Assembly (NCBI GenBank): GCA_026193755.1
Contig: JAPHUI010000388.1
Location: 1-5,459 of the forward strand
DNA from: Ignavibacteriaceae bacterium
GTDB taxonomy: Bacteria > Bacteroidota > Ignavibacteria > Ignavibacteriales > Ignavibacteriaceae
Direction of reading: 5' to 3'
DNA length: 5,459 nt
The notes beneath the pieces are model-generated. The model saw only the letters and a list, made by a program, of their open reading frames with translations, ran no database searches and was not told the origin of the DNA. Positions within the stretch are counted from its first letter, which is position 1. Each line of letters opens with the position of its first letter. Of the stretch, positions 1-5,459 are shown piece after piece. The position numbers were made by a program, and so were the translations under genes.

Positions 1-1
1 C

Positions 2-21
2 TGTTAATCGGTTAACATTTT
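2..21 (+). terminator. Weak AT-rich hairpin with short T run, possible end of an upstream gene
   Basis: TGTTAA (2-7) and TTAACA (12-17) form a 6-bp stem around a TCGG loop, followed by TTTT. The stem has only one G-C pair, so it would be a poor intrinsic terminator. The call rests on shape alone, because any gene it would serve lies left of the window. Confidence 0.2.
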
Positions 22-30
22 CCCCGCTGG

Positions 31-57
31 ATTTGCTATAGTTTGGGGTAAGCAAAT
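31..57. other. Inverted repeat, 7-bp arms, 13-nt spacer
   Basis: ATTTGCT (31-37) is perfectly complementary to AGCAAAT (51-57). The spacer contains GGGG (45-48), which could instead pair with CCCC (22-25), so two folds compete. There is no T tract after it on either strand, so it does not look like a terminator. It could be an operator or a chance palindrome in AT-rich DNA. It lies about 50 bp upstream of the 42-bp repeat array. Confidence 0.25.
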
Positions 58-106
58 AAAGACTGAACAAAATTATACACGTTATAATCAATATTCAACA
101 AAAACC

Positions 107-324
107 CTCAAATCTTTCCGGGTCTTATTGCAAAAGTTTGCAGAGCCACCCTAAACGTTTAGAGCCCTATTGTAAAAGTTTGCAATGCCATTCTAAGCGT
201 TTAGAATCCTATTGTAATAGTATGCAATGCCACTCAAAGTCTTTAGACACGTATTGTAAAAGTTTACAATGCCATCCTAAGCGTTTGGAGCCCTATTGTA
301 AATATTTACAATGCGTTTTTAGCC
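107..324 (+). repeat. Degenerate 42-bp tandem array of alternating palindromes
   Basis: About five units of 42 bp. Each holds palindrome A, of the form TTGTAAA-AG-TTTGCAA, and palindrome B, of the form CTAAGC-GTTTAG. A centres fall at 135.5, 177.5, 219.5, 261.5 and 303.5. B centres fall at 156.5, 198.5, 240.5 and 282.5, so centres alternate every 21 bp. The best copies are perfect or nearly so: 295-312 is an 18-bp perfect palindrome, 253-270 pairs fully around AG, 151-162 is a 12-bp perfect palindrome, and 190-207 pairs over 18 bp with one G-T. The copies at 212-227 and 232-249 are degraded. A worn unit begins near 107 and a truncated half-unit (GCGTTTTTAG, 313-322) ends the array. Because 42 is divisible by 3, one frame stays open from 60 to 368 and reads as a 14-residue repeat (HPKRLEPYCKSLQC type). 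That frame has no ATG, GTG or TTG before the repeats; its first usual start is a TTG inside them at 138. I therefore treat the array as probably noncoding, though several differences between units are synonymous in that frame. I do not recognise the repeat family. Confidence 0.85.
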
Positions 325-367
325 TAGAAATGAATTTTTTAAGAAAAAAGAATATTTTAGCTAAATA

Positions 368-448
368 ATGGACTTTTTTGATCAGAGTTTTATAAGGAAT
401 GGCAGCAACAGCGGAGATGATGAAGAGCCACAACCTCCAACACCGTAA
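368..448 (+). CDS. Possible 26-residue acidic, proline-rich peptide
   Basis: ATG at 368 opens a 26-codon frame ending at TAA 446-448. The N-terminal half is mixed (MDFFDQSFIRNG). The C-terminal half is acidic then proline-rich (GDDEEPQPPTP). There is no signal peptide, membrane segment, cysteine or double-glycine leader. The ATG overlaps the TAA that closes the frame running through the repeats (TAATG, 366-370), the arrangement expected of translational coupling if that frame is translated. There is no clear Shine-Dalgarno, only an A-rich tract (about 341-351) as often seen in Bacteroidota. In favour: the frame ends 21 bp before a strong terminator, so something transcribed ends here. Against: a frame this short arises easily by chance, and it could be the tail of a decayed gene. 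The family is not recognised. Confidence 0.35.
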   Translation: MDFFDQSFIRNGSNSGDDEEPQPPTP

Positions 449-469
449 ATGATTAATTGTAGTCTGTAG

Positions 470-500
470 AGGCGAGTAGATGACTCGCCTTTATTATTTT
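470..500 (+). terminator. Rho-independent terminator
   Basis: GGCGAGT (471-477) pairs with ACTCGCC (483-489) around a 5-nt loop. Outer A470-T490 extends the stem to 8 bp. A T-rich tail with scattered A follows (490-500). It lies 21 bp after the stop of the 26-codon frame and nearly 100 bp before the next gene. It therefore ends a transcript coming from the repeat array or mini-ORF and insulates it from the membrane-protein/receptor operon. Confidence 0.85.
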
Positions 501-532
501 ATTTAATCTAATTCAGAATGTAAAAGATAAAA

Positions 533-562
533 TTGTTATTTTTAAACTGTCGTTTTGATATT
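533..562 (+). promoter_or_regulatory. Weak candidate promoter for the membrane protein/receptor operon
   Basis: TTGTTA (533-538) and GATATT (557-562) are separated by 18 bp and resemble sigma-70 -35 and -10 boxes, with about four matches each. Position supports it: after the terminator at 470-500 and 34 bp before the ATG at 597. No good match to the Bacteroidota TAnnTTTG element was seen in the gap. Chance matches are common in such AT-rich DNA. Confidence 0.22.
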
Positions 563-596
563 ACAGAATTGTAAAGGGATACTGGATTTGGCTCAA

Positions 597-1142
597 ATGA
601 TTTTAAATAGAATAAAAAGAAAAACGACAATCATATTAGCAGTCGTGTTTATTTACAATACCTTTGGTTTTATACTCGTCCAACCATTACTCTCAAAGTA
701 TTTTGAATATATTGGAACACTAAAAGCTGAAAATCCTTCTGAAGAAGATAAGATTGAATTAATAATATTGAATAAAGAAGACATTGAGTCAAATGAAAAC
801 AATTTTAAAAAAATGGGTTCAAAAGAATTTCGACTAAATGAAAAGTATTATGACATAGTTAAACAAGAAGATAGGGATTCTTTGATCTACTTCTATTGCA
901 TCAGTGATGAACTGGAAAATGCTTTAGAAAAAGATTTGCAAGATAGATTTGACGAAAATTCTTTAAACAAAAAACAAAAACCATCACATAACAATAATCC
1001 CAATACTGTATATTCAGAACCCGTTTGTTATTTAACCCTCGACCAAATAAATTCTCCCGGTTCAATATATAGAAGTAATAAAAGTGTACATTACCTTCAG
1101 ATCTGTAGGGATATCCAGACTCCACCGCCGCGATCGATCTAA
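597..1142 (+). CDS. Single-pass membrane protein of unknown function, upstream partner of a TonB receptor
   Basis: 181 residues from ATG 597. A TTG at 555 would add 14 residues. I prefer the ATG because it places a short basic stretch (NRIKRK) just before a hydrophobic segment at about residues 10-30, the usual form of an N-terminal anchor or uncleaved signal. The rest should then be periplasmic: a charged region (about 41-75), a more conserved-looking core with EFRLNEKYYDIV (about 77-88) and IYFYCISDELENALEKDL (about 97-114), then a low-complexity Lys/Asn stretch and a C-terminus ending in TPPPRSI. Cysteines are at about 101, 144 and 170. From memory, short anchored proteins with a similar EF-x-YDIV / IYYYC-type core occur just before TonB-dependent receptors in Ignavibacteria and Bacteroidota, but I cannot name a Pfam family. 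The receptor gene starts 46 bp downstream with no terminator between them, so the two are probably cotranscribed. A role in ligand handling or in sensing the same substrate is inference from context. The upstream SD-like AAAGGG (about 573-578) is too far to help choose the start. Confidence 0.75.
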   Translation: MILNRIKRKTTIILAVVFIYNTFGFILVQPLLSKYFEYIGTLKAENPSEEDKIELIILNKEDIESNENNFKKMGSKEFRLNEKYYDIVKQEDRDSLIYFYCISDELENALEKDLQDRFDENSLNKKQKPSHNNNPNTVYSEPVCYLTLDQINSPGSIYRSNKSVHYLQICRDIQTPPPRSI

Positions 1143-1188
1143 TTCTCCTTTCCTAAACAAGATCTTAAACTAAGTAGTAAGGTGAAAA

Positions 1189-3336
1189 ATGTTTAATTCA
1201 AACACATTTTCTTATATAATTATTTTTCTTTTCTTGACGTTTGGGAATGCTACTCTTCACTCACAAATTCTTGTCGTGGGTGATACATCGATTACGAAAG
1301 TAGATACGCTCAAATATGAAACCGATGATGTTGTAGTAACAGCTACCAGAGTGGAACAGAAAATAATTGATATACCGTATCCTGTTACTCGTCTAAAAAG
1401 TTCTCAATTCAAATTCAGCAGGAGGGTATCTGTTGATGATGTATTGGAAAATGTGCCCGGTTTATTCCTACAATCCCGATACGGAAATCATGACGTAAGG
1501 ATTGCAATAAGAGGTTTTGGAAGCAGATCAAATACCGGTATAAGGGGTGTAAGGATTCTTTTGGATGGAATACCTGAATCCGAGCCGGACGGGCAGACTA
1601 GAATTGAGGCAATCGATTTCAATTCAATTGGCAGTATCGAAGTCGTAAAAGGAAATTCTTCTTCTCTTTATACGAATGCACCTGGTGGTGTAATTTATTT
1701 CATAAATGATATATATTTTCCCTATTCATTTGTAACCCAGTTTAACGAGTTTGGCTCTTTTGATCTGAGAAGAAACGGACTGAAATTTGGAATTAGAACA
1801 GACAAATATGGTTTGCTGGGCACATACAGCTATCATAACTATAAAGGTTTTAGACCTCACAGTGAAGACTACTGGCATATATTTAATACAGTCGTTGATA
1901 TGCTACCGGGAGACGGAACTAATCTGCAGATATTTGGATATTTTGTTGATGGATTAATAAAATTGCCGGGCTCATTAACTAAAGAAGAATTTGATGAAGA
2001 TCCATACCAGGCAGCTCAGAGAGAGGTAGACAGAGATTCAAAAAGAATCACCACAAAAGGACGGCTAGGATTAAAGTTCAACACAAAATTCGGTAAGAAT
2101 AATAACCAGGAAATAGAGGTTCTTCCATACGGAACAATTAAATATTTCCATCGTACATCAGCCGAATATCGAATCATGAATCGTTACGGTTTGGGAAGTT
2201 CGTATAGGTACATTAACAAACACACGATTGCCGGACTTGACAATGAGTTTTCAGTAGGTGGAGATTTTCTTTATCAAACAGGTCCTATAGAATATTACAA
2301 TAATATTGGTGGACAGAAGGGAGACCAGCTTGTTGCGCTTACTGATGAGACAATTGGCAATAATGGATTTTATTTCTCCGACTTTTTAGAATTGTACGAC
2401 AAAAGATTTTATATTCTTCTTACCGGCAGATATGATAATGTGTATTATGAAACTGTTGATAAGTTATTAGAAAGCAGAAATGCATTCAGGAGATTTGAAG
2501 CATTTACCCCTAAGGCTGCACTTAATTTTAAGCTTACACCGAGTGTTGCTATTTATACTTCCTATGGACTAAGTTTTGATTCACCTGCAGGAAATGAAAT
2601 GGATAATTATCCAACAAGTTCTAATCCATCTATTCTGCTTAATCCTGATCTGAATCCTCAGAAATCAAAAAACTTTGAGTTAGGAATTAAAGGCAATATT
2701 CTAATTCCTGAATCGCAGTTCTTTAACAATATTATTTTTGAAGCGACATTCTTTAATATTTTAATTGAAGATGAGATAATACCATTTGAAGTTTATGGAG
2801 ATGTTTTCTTTCGCAATGCAGCTAAGACTAATCGTACAGGTCTTGAAATTGGGGGTAGCATAGGTGTGTTTGAAGGTTTAACTCTACAAGCATCGTATAC
2901 TTTCTCAGATTTTTTCTATGATGATTATATCGCACTAACTGTTGATGAAAACCTGGATACCTTAACTCAAAACTTTACCGGTAATTCTGCCCCAAGTGTT
3001 CCAAAGCATAATTTATTCTTCGCACTTGCGTACAATCATCCTATTACAAATCAAATCACAGGATTTATTCGAGGGAGTATAAGATTTGTAAGCGGTATGT
3101 ACATAGATGATGGAAACTCAGATAAAACTGCTGATTACACAATCTTTGGTACAGACTTAGGATTTGATATGACCTTTGGAAGGTTTAATCTGCTTATCTC
3201 TGGAGGTATTAATAATATTGCTGATAAGGTTTATGTTGGATTTATCAATATTAACTCGAGCAACGGAAGATTCTACGAAGCAGGAGAACCACAAAATTTT
3301 TATGCAGGAATTAGATTGGGCTATATTTTCAATTAA
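1189..3336 (+). CDS. TonB-dependent outer-membrane receptor, FecA/YncD(PqqU)-like
   Basis: 715 residues, a normal length for a complete TonB-dependent transporter. This family imports siderophores, metal chelates, vitamins or other scarce ligands across the outer membrane using energy from TonB-ExbBD. A hydrophobic signal peptide spans about 1-25, ending near LHSQ; its n-region oddly lacks Lys and Arg. A TonB-box-like stretch DDVVVTATR lies at 46-54. The plug domain follows (about 55-175) with DVLENVPG, IRGFGSRSNTGIRG (107-120), LLDGIPESEPDGQT (124-137) and IEVVKGNSSSLYTNAPGGVI (150-169). The beta-barrel fills the rest. It includes LPGSLTKEEFDEDPYQAAQ (about 259-277), a segment typical of the FecA/YncD-like branch, then LNPDLNPQKSKNFELGIKG, GGINNIADKVYVG, and a last strand ending LGYIF plus Asn. 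E. coli YncD (PqqU) imports pyrroloquinoline quinone, but substrate cannot be inferred from branch alone. No carboxypeptidase-like extension or NTE signalling domain is present, so it is neither SusC-like nor an obvious anti-sigma transducer. The ATG is fixed by AAGGTG (1179-1184), 4 nt upstream. Confidence 0.96.
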   Translation: MFNSNTFSYIIIFLFLTFGNATLHSQILVVGDTSITKVDTLKYETDDVVVTATRVEQKIIDIPYPVTRLKSSQFKFSRRVSVDDVLENVPGLFLQSRYGNHDVRIAIRGFGSRSNTGIRGVRILLDGIPESEPDGQTRIEAIDFNSIGSIEVVKGNSSSLYTNAPGGVIYFINDIYFPYSFVTQFNEFGSFDLRRNGLKFGIRTDKYGLLGTYSYHNYKGFRPHSEDYWHIFNTVVDMLPGDGTNLQIFGYFVDGLIKLPGSLTKEEFDEDPYQAAQREVDRDSKRITTKGRLGLKFNTKFGKNNNQEIEVLPYGTIKYFHRTSAEYRIMNRYGLGSSYRYINKHTIAGLDNEFSVGGDFLYQTGPIEYYNNIGGQKGDQLVALTDETIGNNGFYFSDFLELYDKRFYILLTGRYDNVYYETVDKLLESRNAFRRFEAFTPKAALNFKLTPSVAIYTSYGLSFDSPAGNEMDNYPTSSNPSILLNPDLNPQKSKNFELGIKGNILIPESQFFNNIIFEATFFNILIEDEIIPFEVYGDVFFRNAAKTNRTGLEIGGSIGVFEGLTLQASYTFSDFFYDDYIALTVDENLDTLTQNFTGNSAPSVPKHNLFFALAYNHPITNQITGFIRGSIRFVSGMYIDDGNSDKTADYTIFGTDLGFDMTFGRFNLLISGGINNIADKVYVGFININSSNGRFYEAGEPQNFYAGIRLGYIFN

Positions 3337-3372
3337 CAATATGCTGTTGTAGTTAGAAATTATATTTTTTGG

Positions 3373-3403
3373 TTGTTTCATATAATAATTTACTTAGTAT
3401 AAA
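3373..3403 (+). promoter_or_regulatory. Weak candidate promoter for the secreted BNR protein
   Basis: TTGTTT (3373-3378) and TATAAA (3398-3403) are 19 bp apart, slightly longer than ideal, and lie 24 bp before the ATG at 3428. The 91-bp gap after the receptor gene shows no convincing terminator (3337-3427), so readthrough from the receptor is also possible. The gap is very AT-rich and such matches are easy to find by chance. Confidence 0.25.
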
Positions 3404-3427
3404 AAAGATTAATTTTGGAGAGATAAA

Positions 3428-5080
3428 ATGAATAGCGAAATAATGAAATATGTGTATCTGAAATTATTTTTTTTATTGTTACTTTCAACTTTTATAAGCG
3501 CTCAAGACATAAATAAAAATTTCAGTATAAATGTTGGTGAGAACTTTAGGCTTTACCCCAGCAATGTTAGCCAAACCGAGGTATTCATAGCTAATCATCC
3601 TTTAAACCCTAATGTTATTTTTGCATCGGCGAATACTATCATATTCAATCCTTTTTTTGTTAGTGAAGGAATATACGTTACAACAAACGGTGGGTTCAAT
3701 TGGTATGGATCGGATACGTGTAAAGGAGAACCTATAACGCTACATGGTGGAGATCCCGGGATTACTATTGATAAGGATGGAACGTTTATTCTTACAAGAC
3801 GCGGATTTTCCCCAGGTTTATATTCACATTACTCTACAAATTTTGGAATTACGTGGTCCAACCAAAAAACAATTTCAAATGATGATCTCGAACGTGCTAC
3901 AATGACATCGGATGCACATTATGCCAGTCCATATTTTGGAAGAAGTTATGCCGCATGGGTAAAGTTCGCTCCTCCTTTCCCTCTACAATTTTCCTATACT
4001 GATGACGGAGGTTCAAACTGGTCTACTCCGGCTCAGATAAATAATCCAATCCAACGAAGTGCTGGCGGAGATATAACAATGGGACCGGATGGAAAAGTAT
4101 ATGTATGCTGGGCTGGAGTTACTTCCATATCTCCATTTACTGAAGATTTTGTTGGTGTTGCTTCATCTTCTAACGGAGGAAGTAACTGGCAGGTCAATGA
4201 AAATGCATTTGATATGAACGGTATAAGTGGAATTCTTTCTTCAAAAGGAAATATCAGAGTAAATGGATTACCGAATATTGCAGTAGATACAACCGGTGGA
4301 CCACGAAACAATTGGATTTACATCATTACTACACAAAAAGATTTAGTGCCCGCTGGAAGTGACCCGGATGTAATTTTAAACCGTTCATCCGATGGTGGAC
4401 AGACCTGGTCTACTGGTATACGAGTTAATCAGGATGATTTGAATAATGGAGCAATTCAATACTTCCCGGCTGTTCATGTGGATAAATATGGTGGATTGAA
4501 TGTAATTTTTTATGATGATAGAAACACGACTTCGGATTCAACTGGTGTTTTTCTAGTTCGATCGGAAGATGGTGGAAATAACTGGAACGAATTTGAGATA
4601 AGCGATAGGAACTTCAAACCTCTGCCCATTGGAGGTCTGGGACAAGGATATCAAGGTGATAACATTTGTATTACCTCTTCAAATGATAAGCTCTGGCCTG
4701 CATGGATGGATAACAGAACCGGGATTTATCAAATTTGGACTGTGCCAATAGAAATTTCATCAGTTAATGTTGAGCCTGCTGGTAAAATACCTTATAAATT
4801 TAGTTTAAAACAAAATTATCCGAATCCGTTCAACCCAAGCACAAAAATTGGATATTCAATTCCTCAAACATCACAGATTCAAATTAAAGTCTATGATATT
4901 TTAGGGAAAGAAATAGAAACACTCGTAAATGAAGAAAAACCAGCCGGCAATTATGAAGTAACGTGGGATGCAGCTAACCTACCAAGCGGAGTTTATTTTT
5001 ATCAGCTCCGTGTTGGAGGTCTTGAAACAAGTTCAGGACAAGGGTTCATCGAAACAAAGAAGATGTTGTTACTGAAATAA
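3428..5080 (+). CDS. Secreted six-Asp-box (BNR/sialidase-like) protein with type IX secretion C-terminal domain
   Basis: 550 residues. The signal peptide spans about 1-25 (hydrophobic FFLLLLSTFISA, cleavage before QD). The body (about 26-440) carries six Asp-box motifs of the S/T-x-D/N-x-G-x-x-W type: TTNGGFNW (85-92), STNFGITW (136-143), TDDGGSNW (191-198), SSNGGSNW (247-254), SSDGGQTW (320-327) and SEDGGNNW (379-386). These mark the hairpins of a beta-propeller in sialidases and many non-enzymatic relatives. No FRIP motif or clear sialidase Arg triad is visible, so a sialidase call is not justified. A binding or structural role, or another glycosidase activity, remains open. The end (about 456-550) is a type A T9SS sorting domain: FSLKQNYPNPFNPSTKIGYS, then VYDILGKEIETLV, NLPSGVYFYQLRVG and a KKMLLLK tail. 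The protein should cross the outer membrane by the Por system and be released or attached to the surface. The ATG at 3428 has GGAGAG (3417-3422) 5 nt upstream. The in-frame ATG at 3443 gives a neater signal peptide but lies too far from that site. Confidence 0.94.
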   Translation: MNSEIMKYVYLKLFFLLLLSTFISAQDINKNFSINVGENFRLYPSNVSQTEVFIANHPLNPNVIFASANTIIFNPFFVSEGIYVTTNGGFNWYGSDTCKGEPITLHGGDPGITIDKDGTFILTRRGFSPGLYSHYSTNFGITWSNQKTISNDDLERATMTSDAHYASPYFGRSYAAWVKFAPPFPLQFSYTDDGGSNWSTPAQINNPIQRSAGGDITMGPDGKVYVCWAGVTSISPFTEDFVGVASSSNGGSNWQVNENAFDMNGISGILSSKGNIRVNGLPNIAVDTTGGPRNNWIYIITTQKDLVPAGSDPDVILNRSSDGGQTWSTGIRVNQDDLNNGAIQYFPAVHVDKYGGLNVIFYDDRNTTSDSTGVFLVRSEDGGNNWNEFEISDRNFKPLPIGGLGQGYQGDNICITSSNDKLWPAWMDNRTGIYQIWTVPIEISSVNVEPAGKIPYKFSLKQNYPNPFNPSTKIGYSIPQTSQIQIKVYDILGKEIETLVNEEKPAGNYEVTWDAANLPSGVYFYQLRVGGLETSSGQGFIETKKMLLLK

Positions 5081-5114
5081 AATGCCATCTCATTAAAGTG
5101 GGATGGCATTTTTT
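5079..5114 (+). terminator. Strong intrinsic terminator, probably bidirectional
   Basis: AATGCCATC (5081-5089) pairs with GATGGCATT (5102-5110). T5090-G5101, C5091-G5100, A5092-T5099 and T5093-G5098 lengthen the stem to 13 bp with a 4-nt loop. A T run follows (5109-5114). It begins at the stop codon of the BNR gene. On the minus strand the stem is followed by TTTTATTT, so it could also end transcripts from the convergent methyltransferase gene, whose stop at 5188 has no hairpin of its own. Confidence 0.92.
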
Positions 5115-5187
5115 ATCACGAAAAAATCGATGCTTAACCCTGTTTAAAAATTCACTTGTTAATAGAATACGCGGCGAAAAAAGCTTT

Positions 5188-5459
5188 CTAAGGTTTTATA
5201 AAGTTAACCGTATAATTTTTTGAACTTCCGAATTGCTTTTTCAACTTAAATCCGTTAGTACAGACCAATTCTTTCAATTCCTCTTTGCTCATTTTATCAG
5301 GGTCACCTGCTAACTCTGATATCGATAGTATTCCACTCTCTTTTAGAATACGGTGTATCTCTCTCAAATATTCTTTTTTATTTTCAACTTCTCCGATTAC
5401 TGTTACCATAAATACTCTTTCAAATACTTCGTTACCGAAATCCAGTCTTGTACCGTCAC
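5188..5459 (-). CDS. Class I SAM-dependent methyltransferase, C-terminal part (5' end outside window)
   Basis: Stop TAG is at 5190-5188. The frame stays open to the window edge, giving about 90 residues with no start required inside; the ATG at 5409 is internal. The visible sequence begins DGTRLDFGNEVFERVF and continues with EVENKKEYLREIHRILKESG, then ILSISELAGDPD, a KEELKELVCTNGFKLKK segment and a final YTVNFIKP strand. This matches the second half of the Rossmann-like methyltransferase fold: the acidic strand-4 region (D-G-x-x-L-x-F), the post-motif helix with E-x-x-R-x-L-K-x-x-G, and the terminal GF-x-L...F strands of Methyltransf_11/UbiE-like enzymes. The SAM-binding glycine loop is outside the window. 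The methyl acceptor cannot be told. The gene is convergent with the BNR gene, and 73 bp without further features separates its stop from the shared terminator. Confidence 0.85.
   Translation of the reverse strand, partial: DGTRLDFGNEVFERVFMVTVIGEVENKKEYLREIHRILKESGILSISELAGDPDKMSKEELKELVCTNGFKLKKQFGSSKNYTVNFIKP

Noticed and set aside
107..324. CRISPR array
   Set aside because: Period is only 42 bp, the units are continuous with no unique spacers, copies are degenerate, and no cas gene is in the window.
138..368. 76-codon frame reading the 42-bp repeats as a Cys/His-rich 14-residue peptide repeat
   Set aside because: The first usual start (TTG) lies inside the repeats, and no ATG, GTG or TTG precedes them although the frame is open from 60. 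A repeat length divisible by 3 keeps a frame open automatically. Several synonymous differences keep it from being fully excluded, so it is discussed under the repeat entry and not called as a gene.
901..1125. 74-codon minus-strand frame
   Set aside because: Lies wholly within the membrane-protein gene on the opposite strand, with no recognisable domain or ribosome binding site; shadow of the real frame.
3157..3381. 74-codon minus-strand frame over the end of the receptor gene
   Set aside because: Mostly antisense to the conserved last barrel strands of the receptor, with no recognisable features.
3337..3427. Terminator between the receptor and the BNR gene
   Set aside because: Only a tiny 4-5 bp hairpin (around 3336-3352) is found, it is AT-rich, and the T run is too far downstream to act with it.
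4033..4311. 92-codon minus-strand frame within the BNR gene
   Set aside because: Antisense to Asp-box coding sequence; its composition reflects the repeated Gly/Ser/Trp codons of the real protein.
5115..5187. Separate terminator or small gene between the convergent genes
   Set aside because: Only short AT-rich palindromes (for example AAAGCTTT near 5180-5187) are seen and no frame of interest; the hairpin at 5079-5114 can serve both sides.

Overview
The window is AT-rich and looks like chromosome from the Bacteroidota/Chlorobiota group, most likely an Ignavibacteria-like lineage. The main clue is the protein at 3428-5080. It ends in a type A C-terminal sorting domain of the Por/type IX secretion system, with the NYPNPFNPSTKI-type motif that is very common in Ignavibacteria and relatives. 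A TonB-dependent receptor and mostly non-consensus promoters fit the same group. The organism call is inference from protein style, not from a marker gene.

Layout from left to right. Positions 1-106 hold no gene, only two small inverted repeats. Positions 107-324 carry a degenerate 42-bp tandem array. Each unit contains two palindromes, and successive palindrome centres lie exactly 21 bp apart. A possible 26-residue acidic, proline-rich peptide (368-448) follows directly and is closed by a clear intrinsic terminator (470-500). Array, mini-ORF and terminator could be one short transcription unit, and this is the least explained part of the window.

A probable two-gene operon follows. The first gene encodes a 181-residue single-pass membrane protein of unknown function (597-1142). 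The second, 46 bp later, encodes a 715-residue outer-membrane TonB-dependent receptor of the FecA/YncD(PqqU)-like type (1189-3336). After a 91-bp gap with its own good ribosome binding site comes a secreted six-Asp-box (BNR/sialidase-like fold) protein with the sorting tail (3428-5080). It ends at a strong terminator that may work in both directions (5079-5114). On the right edge, on the minus strand and convergent, is the C-terminal part of a class I SAM-dependent methyltransferase (5188-5459) that continues outside the window.

Functionally, the membrane protein and receptor probably act together in energised uptake of a small ligand across the outer membrane. The BNR protein is exported and then delivered to the surface by type IX secretion. 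I see no CRISPR, tRNA, rRNA, transposase or recombinase. The 42-bp array with its mini-ORF is the best candidate for something undescribed, but the sequence alone does not give it a function.
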